Program-made: the position numbers and the translations under genes
Shown: in pieces, positions 1 to 4,861 of the stretch
How positions within the stretch are numbered: the first letter of the stretch is position 1
How the letters are laid out: every line of letters starts with the position of its first letter
The notes under the pieces: generated by a model
Seen by the model: the letters and a program-made list of their open reading frames with translations, nothing else
What the model was told of the DNA's origin: nothing
Database searches by the model: none
Origin: Flavobacteriaceae bacterium UBA5534
Lineage (GTDB): Bacteria > Bacteroidota > Bacteroidia > Flavobacteriales > Flavobacteriaceae
Direction: 5' to 3'
Length of the DNA: 6,711 bases
NCBI GenBank assembly: GCA_002426015.1
Contig: DINS01000004.1
Span: 1,081-7,791, forward strand

Positions 1-473
1 TCGTTTACAAAATCGATTGATAGATTATCGTTTAGGGAAATTTTAAGTGTATTGCGTTCAAGTTCCTTTCTTGTTACCACCTTTTCAAACAAAGCGTCTG
101 GATAGGTAACAATAATGGCTGGCTTTTTACGAGAATTGATTCGGTTTAAAACTTCAGCTCGCAACAACACGTTTGCATTATCGGTTTCTTCAATTTGATA
201 AGGACGACGATAACTTCCAGGATAAAACAATACATCTTTATCGTTAAGCAATAATTCTAAATCGTTAAGATAAAAAGCCGCTTCTTCTTTATCGTTAAAA
301 ACCAATAAAAAAGGTGTTTCAGATTGCTTAAATGACTCTGAAATAACAAACGATAATGATGACCCAACAAGTCCTTTAAGATGTGATTTACTTTGATTTT
401 TGGCAATAGCAATTTGCAGATTTTGCATTTGCAAAGTCTGTGCATAGATTTGCGAGAGATGTGATTTACTCAA
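1..473 (-). CDS. mfd: Transcription-repair coupling factor Mfd, N-terminal part (cut by window edge)
   Basis: Mfd is a cytoplasmic ATP-dependent DNA translocase. It removes RNA polymerase stalled at lesions and recruits UvrA for nucleotide excision repair. Only the first 157 codons lie in the window; the relay, RNA-polymerase-interacting, helicase and C-terminal domains are beyond the left edge. The visible part matches the UvrB-like N-terminal module. After a polar leader (SKSHLSQIY, residues 2-10) come a degenerate Walker-type strand and loop (KGLVGSSLSFV, about 33-43), FLLVFNDKEEAAFYLNDL (55-72), then FYPGSYRRPYQIEE (83-96) and AIIVTYPDALFEKV (119-132). These follow the order of the corresponding segments in other Mfd proteins. 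The frame is open upstream only to a stop at 480-482 and has no ATG before codon 16 (426-428). I chose TTG (471-473) because, from memory, flavobacterial Mfd proteins begin with a similar SKS..L..IY segment. The family call is firm; the start is less so. It is divergent from the TerB-like gene. Confidence 0.88.
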   Translation of the reverse strand, partial: MSKSHLSQIYAQTLQMQNLQIAIAKNQSKSHLKGLVGSSLSFVISESFKQSETPFLLVFNDKEEAAFYLNDLELLLNDKDVLFYPGSYRRPYQIEETDNANVLLRAEVLNRINSRKKPAIIVTYPDALFEKVVTRKELERNTLKISLNDNLSIDFVN

Positions 474-489
474 GACAATTTATTTTGTG

Positions 490-497
490 CAAATATA
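490..497 (-). promoter_or_regulatory. Candidate -7 box of the mfd promoter
   Basis: On the minus strand this reads TATATTTG, a perfect match to the Bacteroidota -7 consensus TAnnTTTG used by the primary sigma factor. It lies 16 nt upstream of the proposed TTG start of mfd, giving a leader of about 10 nt. I do not see a convincing -33 TTTG at the expected distance, so the call rests on the -7 box and its position. Confidence 0.6.
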
Positions 498-608
498 AAA
501 TTTTGTGATAGAGTTTATTGATAAAAAGTAATATTAAAATTATTTTCAATCCGAATTTTTTATTCCTGTAATATTGTCTGATTGACCCTACTTTATAGAT
601 GATTTATA

Positions 609-639
609 TTTCAAAAGATAAAAAAAATATGTAGGTTTG
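609..639 (+). promoter_or_regulatory. Candidate promoter of the TerB-like gene (-33 TTTC, -7 TAGGTTTG)
   Basis: The -7 box TAGGTTTG (632-639) matches TAnnTTTG exactly. TTTC at 609-612 sits 19 bp upstream and is one base from the -33 consensus TTTG. Transcription would start near 644-647, about 20 nt before the ATG at 664. The match bears on the gene start: an in-frame TTG at 637 lies inside the -7 box, so it would not be transcribed and cannot be the start. Confidence 0.65.
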
Positions 640-663
640 CAGAACCTTAAAAACAAGAAAACT

Positions 664-1095
664 ATGTCAATTTCAGATTTATTTGATAGCGGATTTAAAA
701 AACGTAACGAAGACCATTTTGCAGCAATCGTAAGAGTTGCCATGGATGATGGTATTATTACTGACGAAGAAAAAGCGTTTTTAGACAGATTGGCTCGAAA
801 TTTAGATATTAGTGAGGGTGATTATAAATTAATTTTAAAAGATTACCAATCTCACCCTATTAATCCGCCAACATCTTATGACAGACGTTTAGAGCGTTTA
901 TATGATTTAGCTCGTATGGTTTATGCAGATCATATTACAGGTGAAAGTCAAATTACTTTATTAAAGAAAATCGGTATTGGACTTGGGTTTTCACCAAGCA
1001 ACGTTAAATATGTGGTTGACAAAGCAATGACTCTGGTAAGTGATGGAGTCGACTTAGACACCTTTACTGAAGAAATAAAACACATGAATAGATAA
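664..1095 (+). CDS. TerB-like (tellurite-resistance TerB superfamily) protein
   Basis: A 143-residue, mostly helical, soluble acidic protein with no signal peptide or membrane segment. It resembles the TerB superfamily: residues 25-40 (VAMDDGIITDEEKAFL) follow the family pattern of a small residue, D-G, then E and L on the next helix. A second, weaker copy follows at about 86-110 (VYADHITGESQITLLKKIG, then LGFS), fitting the two-fold helical repeat of the fold, in which acidic residues bind divalent metal. TerB-type proteins are linked to tellurite and general envelope stress, but many stand-alone copies in Bacteroidota have no proven role, and no other ter gene is visible here. So I claim the fold, not tellurite resistance. 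The start at ATG 664 is preferred over the in-frame TTG at 637 because the latter is within the promoter. The gene is monocistronic, ending in its own terminator, and divergent from mfd. Confidence 0.82.
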   Translation: MSISDLFDSGFKKRNEDHFAAIVRVAMDDGIITDEEKAFLDRLARNLDISEGDYKLILKDYQSHPINPPTSYDRRLERLYDLARMVYADHITGESQITLLKKIGIGLGFSPSNVKYVVDKAMTLVSDGVDLDTFTEEIKHMNR

Positions 1096-1124
1096 CAAAA
1101 TCTATTTAGATTAACTTTTATATC

Positions 1125-1169
1125 AAAAAGCCTTTTCATTCAGAGTTTCGAAATTGAAAAGGCTTTTTT
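1125..1169 (+). terminator. Rho-independent terminator after the TerB-like gene
   Basis: A perfect 14-bp inverted repeat (AAAAAGCCTTTTCA at 1125-1138 and its complement at 1155-1168) encloses a 16-nt loop. The right arm ends in a run of six T (1164-1169). It begins 29 nt after the TAA stop. The left arm starts with five A, so the hairpin could also act on the opposite strand. Confidence 0.85.
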
Positions 1170-1213
1170 CTTACATTTTTTTACTCCTTTAAACCCTTAC
1201 CAAATATAGATAG

Positions 1214-1228
1214 TACGGAAAAACCGTA
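1214..1228. promoter_or_regulatory. Inverted repeat TACGG-AAAAA-CCGTA, candidate operator
   Basis: Perfect 5-bp arms are separated by five A. The site is 134 bp upstream of the lipoprotein start and 15 bp before a TTTG motif at 1244-1247. It stands out because G+C is clustered in otherwise AT-rich DNA. The size and symmetry suit a dimeric regulator such as a helix-turn-helix protein with LuxR-type spacing. As RNA it would be a weak hairpin with no T run, so I favour a protein site over a terminator. The regulator is unknown. Confidence 0.4.
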
Positions 1229-1284
1229 ATTGAATATAAATTCTTTGTACGAATTTTAACATATTTATTGAATTAGCTCTTTTT

Positions 1285-1293
1285 TAAACTTTG
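1285..1293 (+). promoter_or_regulatory. Weak -7-like box (TAAACTTTG) before the lipoprotein gene
   Basis: TAAACTTTG has TA and TTTG separated by three bases rather than the usual two, so it is an imperfect -7 box. It would give a leader of about 60 nt before the ATG at 1362. There is no clear -33 element at the right distance. Listed as a candidate only; the TTTG at 1244-1247 is an alternative. Confidence 0.25.
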
Positions 1294-1361
1294 TAAATTT
1301 ATAATCTCCCTCAAGATTGGTTTTAATAGCAAAAATTAATTATTAATTTAAAACCTTTTTT

Positions 1362-2753
1362 ATGAAAACAACACGCAACACGCAACACGCAACACGCAAC
1401 ACGCAACACGCAACACGCAACACGCAACACTCAACACGCAATCTGAAACTCATTCCCTTACTCTTTTTGGTATTGCTTTTCATTAACTCTTGTCAAAAAC
1501 AAGATGACAATGAAATTAAACAAACTTCCGAAAGACGATATCATCTTACAAGAGTTAGCCCGAAAGACTTTGAAGCTAACAGCATTCTGAATAACAAGAT
1601 CGCTGATATCAGTAAAAGTATCAATATGAAAAAAAACAATACCTATGCTAGGTATGAAAATATAGAGTTTTACCTTAACCTTAATGAAGCTACTTATATT
1701 GAATCTTTGGACGGCTCATATCATTCATATACATTTGCTATATATAATGAAAATTATAGTTTTGATATTAATAACATTGTCTTATCGCTTAATTCAGATG
1801 GAACTTATGAAGCAGATCTAGTAACCTACTCCCTAACAGAAGATGAACGCTATCTTATTGATAGCGGTATTGAAATTGAGCTAATAGATAAAATGTCCAT
1901 TGAACCATTTGACATTGAACAAATCAATACATTCGGTAGAGGTGACGTAGGCAGCACATGTAATGAATTGGTTTATATAGGTCAAGAAGATTGTAGTTGT
2001 CATGATATACATGGTGCAAATGGTTGTACACATCCAAACGATATTTTTGAATGGCAAGAGGTCGATTGTGTAGGTGGAGGAAATGGCACTAGTGGCAATA
2101 CAGGAAACCCTAGCGGCAACCCAAGTGGAGGTAATCCTGGCTCTACTGGTGGTAACTCAACGCCTAACCCAAAGGCTACATCACTCACCAATCCAGATGG
2201 AAGCACTTCTTCTGCTCAAAATGTAATTGACGCTTTGAATCTTTTGTTGGGAGAAGGTGATTCTTTTGAATTTGATGGCTCTTTAACAAGTAGCGAAACA
2301 TTGAATTTTGATAACGTAGCAGAATTTGAAGAATTTTTAAATTCAGTACCAGATTATTATAGCCCATCTCATTCTAGTACTTTAGAATCTAATGGAACCG
2401 TCCAAAGAGATAATATAAATTTTGATTTTAATGTCCCTTTATTCAGTTATGGGGTTGAAATGGTTGTAGAAAAAGAGGTTCCTGAATTAAATACATGTGA
2501 CTGTATAGAAATAATTGATGTTTCAACAAATTTATATGGAAATACAACATTTATCAGCTATGAAGAAAGTGGTGATTATTGGACTGAAATTTCTACTGCT
2601 GCAAATACAATTAAAGTGTCAATAAAAGGAATACTAACTACAAAAGTAACTATAGCGGGTTTTCCATTTAAAATTTCAAGAATCTATACATTTTATGTGC
2701 TATACAATTATTCAACTGGGAACATTATTGATTATGGTTTTACAACATTCTAA
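1362..2753 (+). CDS. Modular lipoprotein of unknown function with a phase-variation-type repeat at its N-terminus
   Basis: Function not recognised. The 463 residues divide as follows. Residues 4-27 are a TRNTQHA heptad-like repeat encoded by a 7-bp tandem array. Residues 28-43 finish the signal peptide (LKLIPLLFLVLLFINS), with C44 as the lipidated Cys. QKQDD follows, resembling the lipoprotein surface-export signal of Bacteroidota. Residues about 50-195 are a polar domain. A Cys/His cluster follows (C200, C211, C213, H214, H217, C222, H224, C236), then a Gly/Ser/Asn/Pro linker (about 238-271) and a probably beta-rich C-terminal domain (272-463) with a C379-D-C381 pair. The Cys cluster could bind metal or form disulphides. 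ATG 1362 is the only usable start: the next in-frame ATG lies well past the lipobox. The gene probably forms an operon with the small membrane gene 12 nt downstream. Expression may switch on and off through repeat slippage (inference). Confidence 0.85.
   Translation: MKTTRNTQHATRNTQHATRNTQHSTRNLKLIPLLFLVLLFINSCQKQDDNEIKQTSERRYHLTRVSPKDFEANSILNNKIADISKSINMKKNNTYARYENIEFYLNLNEATYIESLDGSYHSYTFAIYNENYSFDINNIVLSLNSDGTYEADLVTYSLTEDERYLIDSGIEIELIDKMSIEPFDIEQINTFGRGDVGSTCNELVYIGQEDCSCHDIHGANGCTHPNDIFEWQEVDCVGGGNGTSGNTGNPSGNPSGGNPGSTGGNSTPNPKATSLTNPDGSTSSAQNVIDALNLLLGEGDSFEFDGSLTSSETLNFDNVAEFEEFLNSVPDYYSPSHSSTLESNGTVQRDNINFDFNVPLFSYGVEMVVEKEVPELNTCDCIEIIDVSTNLYGNTTFISYEESGDYWTEISTAANTIKVSIKGILTTKVTIAGFPFKISRIYTFYVLYNYSTGNIIDYGFTTF
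1369..1441 (+). repeat. Tandem heptanucleotide array (CAACACG), ten units, inside the coding sequence
   Basis: Ten consecutive 7-bp units start at 1369, 1376, 1383, 1390, 1397, 1404, 1411, 1418, 1425 and 1432, followed by a partial CAA. Eight units (1369-1424) are identical, the ninth is CAACACT and the tenth is perfect. The array begins two codons after the ATG. At the present copy number the frame runs into the lipoprotein. Adding one unit brings TAA at 1484-1486 into frame (43-residue product); removing one brings TGA at 1444-1446 into frame (25-residue product). The array itself contains no stop in any frame. Confidence 0.95.
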
Positions 2754-2765
2754 ACACAAATAATT

Positions 2766-2996
2766 ATGAAAATCACTAGTTATCTTCTACTATCTTTTTT
2801 AATTCAGAAAAATGATGTTTATAGAAAAGAAATTGATGTATTAAACGATTATCCTGAGCAAGTATTTTTTATCTATACTTATATTATATTGTTAATTATT
2901 GGAGTAGTATTACTATTAATATTATATTTTAAAACTCTTAAATATTTAAACCTAAAGATTAAATATCTTAAGAAAAAAATAGAGTCTGAAACATAG
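2766..2996 (+). CDS. Small single-pass membrane protein of unknown function
   Basis: This 76-residue protein has a short hydrophobic N-terminus (residues 5-13, too short for a sure membrane span), a polar stretch (14-31), one strong membrane segment (about 33-55, rich in I, L, V and Y), and a basic tail (56-71) with a Lys/Leu pattern that could be a short amphipathic or coiled helix. No family is recognised. The positive tail predicts a cytoplasmic C-terminus and a periplasmic N-terminus. It starts at an ATG 12 nt after the lipoprotein stop and shares the terminator that follows, so the two genes are probably one transcript. It might be an inner-membrane partner or an immunity-like protein for the lipoprotein, but nothing in its sequence shows this. 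Its low complexity means the coding call depends partly on context. Confidence 0.65.
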   Translation: MKITSYLLLSFLIQKNDVYRKEIDVLNDYPEQVFFIYTYIILLIIGVVLLLILYFKTLKYLNLKIKYLKKKIESET

Positions 2997-3005
2997 AAAA
3001 AACAA

Positions 3006-3037
3006 AACCCCTTTTACAATGACAAAAGGGGTTGTTT
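3006..3037. terminator. Bidirectional terminator between converging genes
   Basis: The inverted repeat AACCCCTTTT (3006-3015) and AAAAGGGGTT (3024-3033) has an 8-nt loop. A T-rich tail follows on the plus strand (GTTT, then TTTG further on). On the minus strand the stem is followed by a longer T-rich run, complementary to the A-rich 2997-3007. It lies 9 nt after the small membrane gene and about 30 nt beyond the stop of the minus-strand dehydrogenase, so it can end both transcripts. Confidence 0.85.
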
Positions 3038-3065
3038 ATTTGTTTGGAAATAATCAAATGCTCAA

Positions 3066-4619
3066 TTACAAATCAAACTTAATCCCTTGTGCTAAAGGTA
3101 AGCTTGTTGTATAATTTATGGTATTTGTTTGACGACGCATATACACTTTCCAAGCATCAGATCCAGACTCGCGTCCTCCTCCAGTTTCTTTTTCACCTCC
3201 AAAGGCTCCACCAATTTCTGCTCCTGATGTTCCAATATTTACGTTTGCTATTCCGCAATCCGAACCTTGTACTGATAAGAATGCTTCCGCTTCACGCAAA
3301 TTATTAGTCATAATGGCTGATGACAATCCTTGCGCAACACCATTTTGAATTTCTAATGCATTATGTACATCTCCTGAATATTTCAATAAGTATAAAACTG
3401 GAGCAAATGTTTCATGCTGTACAATTTTAAATTCTGGTTTTGCTTCAGCAATTGCTGGTTTTACATAACAACCGCTTTCATAACCTTCGCCAGATAGAAC
3501 ACCACCTTCAACAATAATAGTTCCACCTTCTTCAACAACTTGAGTTAATGCATTTTGATACATTTTTACTGCATCCTTGTCAATTAATGGTCCAACATGA
3601 TTTTTTTCATCTAGTGGATTTCCAATACGTAATTGTTTGTAAGCATCAACTACAGCATTTTTAACAGTGTCGTACATGCTTTCGTGAATAATCAATCGAC
3701 GAGTTGATGTACAACGTTGTCCTGCTGTACCAACCGCTCCAAATACAGCTCCAATAACAGTCATTTTTACATCAGCATCTGGTGTTACAATAATTGCATT
3801 GTTACCACCTAATTCAAGTAAAGATTTTCCTAAACGTCCTGCTACTTCTCTAGCAACTATTTTTCCCATTCTTGTACTTCCTGTTGCAGATACTAAAGGT
3901 ATTCTTGTATCTTTAGTCATCATTTCTCCAACTCTATAATCGCCATTAATTAAACAAGAAATCCCTTCTGGTAAATTATTAGCCGCAAAAACTTCTGCTG
4001 CTATATTTTGACAAGCTACGCCGCACATTGGTGTTTTTTCGCTTGGTTTCCAAACGCAAACATCACCACAAATCCAAGCTAAAGCCGTATTCCATGACCA
4101 AACTGCTACAGGAAAATTAAATGCTGAAATAATACCAACAACTCCTAGCGGATGATATTGCTCATACATTCTGTGTCCTGGACGTTCAGAGTGCATTGTT
4201 AATCCGTGAAGCTGACGAGATAAACCAACTGCAAAGTCACAGATGTCTATCATTTCTTGAACTTCTCCTAAACCTTCTTGGTATGATTTACCCATTTCAT
4301 ATGAAACAAGTTTTCCTAAAGCTTCTTTTTTCTCTCTTAATTTTTCACCAAACTGACGAACAATTTCTCCACGCTGTGGTGCAGGCATAGTTCTCCAAGT
4401 TTTAAAAGCTTTGGTTGCAGCATCCATTACCTTTTCATAGTCCTCTTTGGATGTGGTTTTCACTTTTCCAATCAATTTGCCATCGACAGGTGAGTAACTT
4501 TCAATAATGTCTCCATTAGAAAAATTGTTAGATCCTGTTGAAGTCCCTTCATTTATTGCTTTCACTCCTAATTGTTGAAGTGCTTTTTCTATTCCGAAAT
4601 CGGTAGCAACTGCTTCCAT
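3066..4619 (-). CDS. ALDH7-family (antiquitin-like) aldehyde dehydrogenase, probable alpha-aminoadipic semialdehyde / piperideine-6-carboxylate dehydrogenase
   Basis: A soluble NAD(P)-dependent dehydrogenase of 517 residues, full length for the family. Family members oxidise L-alpha-aminoadipate 6-semialdehyde (in equilibrium with piperideine-6-carboxylate) to alpha-aminoadipate in lysine breakdown. Visible key residues are the oxyanion Asn (N168 in SAFNFPVAVWSWN), the cofactor-binding KPSEK (K191), the Rossmann turn GSTRMG (247-252), the general base E269 in LLELGGNNA, the nucleophile C303 in GTAGQRCTSTRR, and E403/F405 in HETFAP. The C-terminal block NVNIGTSGAEIGGAFGGEK, followed by ETGGGRESGSDAWK, is the ALDH7 hallmark and includes the loop that anchors the aminoadipate end of the substrate. 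All catalytic residues are present. No lysine aminotransferase or saccharopine gene is in the window, so the lysine role rests on family membership; another semialdehyde is possible. The ATG start matches the family N-terminus. It is a monocistronic unit converging on the lipoprotein operon. Confidence 0.92.
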   Translation of the reverse strand: MEAVATDFGIEKALQQLGVKAINEGTSTGSNNFSNGDIIESYSPVDGKLIGKVKTTSKEDYEKVMDAATKAFKTWRTMPAPQRGEIVRQFGEKLREKKEALGKLVSYEMGKSYQEGLGEVQEMIDICDFAVGLSRQLHGLTMHSERPGHRMYEQYHPLGVVGIISAFNFPVAVWSWNTALAWICGDVCVWKPSEKTPMCGVACQNIAAEVFAANNLPEGISCLINGDYRVGEMMTKDTRIPLVSATGSTRMGKIVAREVAGRLGKSLLELGGNNAIIVTPDADVKMTVIGAVFGAVGTAGQRCTSTRRLIIHESMYDTVKNAVVDAYKQLRIGNPLDEKNHVGPLIDKDAVKMYQNALTQVVEEGGTIIVEGGVLSGEGYESGCYVKPAIAEAKPEFKIVQHETFAPVLYLLKYSGDVHNALEIQNGVAQGLSSAIMTNNLREAEAFLSVQGSDCGIANVNIGTSGAEIGGAFGGEKETGGGRESGSDAWKVYMRRQTNTINYTTSLPLAQGIKFDL

Positions 4620-4651
4620 GTACTTGAGTTTTAAATTTGTATTAATTTCTG

Positions 4652-4659
4652 CGAAGATA
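4652..4659 (-). promoter_or_regulatory. Candidate -7 box of the dehydrogenase promoter
   Basis: On the minus strand this reads TATCTTCG, one base from TAnnTTTG, and lies 32 nt upstream of the ATG, which fits a leader of about 25 nt. A T-rich patch lies near the -33 position (about 4678-4683) but is not a clear TTTG. Confidence 0.45.
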
Positions 4660-4796
4660 ACAATAATATATCGCTTTAAAAATCGAGAGCTTCTTAAAAA
4701 TATATTAACTTTAAAACATCATTCAATATAAACATTCATTTTTTTTATGATGAATTTAACGTTGTACAGAAGTCTAACCGATTCATAAAAAACGTA

Positions 4797-4826
4797 TTTT
4801 TATTAACAGGAAAACGCCTACTTTTC
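4797..4826 (+). promoter_or_regulatory. Candidate promoter of the macroglobulin gene (TTTT, 18 bp, TACTTTTC)
   Basis: TACTTTTC (4819-4826) matches TAnnTTTG except for the final base. TTTT at 4797-4800 is placed 18 bp upstream and is one base from TTTG. The leader to ATG 4862 would be about 30 nt. Both boxes have a mismatch in T-rich DNA, so confidence is moderate at best. Confidence 0.35.
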
Positions 4827-4861
4827 TTTTCGTCGTAATCATCATCAAATACCTCAATACT

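Larger units (their letters stand above)
1170..1361. other. Non-coding leader region upstream of the repeat-bearing lipoprotein
   Basis: This 192-bp AT-rich region holds no open frame I would call a gene. It contains the TACGG/CCGTA inverted repeat (1214-1228), two TTTG motifs that could be parts of -7 boxes (1244-1247 and 1290-1293), and an A/T-rich leader ending in a T run directly before the ATG at 1362. No box fully matching TAnnTTTG was found. The promoter of the lipoprotein may therefore depend on an activator, which is inference. Confidence 0.5.
4620..4861. other. Divergent intergenic region between the dehydrogenase and macroglobulin genes
   Basis: These 242 bp of AT-rich DNA hold a candidate promoter at each end, firing outward. 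I see no open frame worth calling, no RNA gene and no terminator. An imperfect ATTCAT/ATGAAT pair around an A/T run (4734-4755) is too simple to interpret. Confidence 0.5.

Noticed and set aside
257..445. A minus-strand 62-residue open frame with Leu/Lys-rich translation
   Set aside because: It overlaps mfd in another frame on the same strand and has the low-complexity look of a shadow frame.
379..470. A 14-bp direct repeat (AGATGTGATTTACT at 379-392 and 457-470), in frame and encoding SKSHL twice near the start of mfd
   Set aside because: It is short, in AT-rich coding DNA, and only two copies exist. Both copies fit a normal Mfd N-terminus, so chance or minor duplication suffices; no mobile element or switch is indicated.
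664..1095. A tellurite-resistance operon
   Set aside because: Only a single TerB-like gene is present, flanked by mfd and its own terminator, with no other ter gene visible.
1369..1441. The heptamer array as a CRISPR array or a replication iteron
   Set aside because: Units are 7 bp with no spacers, lie wholly inside a coding frame, and no cas or replication gene is near.
2000..2206. A minus-strand 68-residue Pro/Gly/Leu-rich frame
   Set aside because: It is the antisense reading of the Gly/Ser/Asn/Pro linker of the lipoprotein; composition follows from the linker codons.
4734..4755. ATTCAT ... ATGAAT inverted pair around a T run
   Set aside because: It is a 6-bp arm pair in very AT-rich DNA with no G+C stem, too likely by chance to call an operator or terminator.
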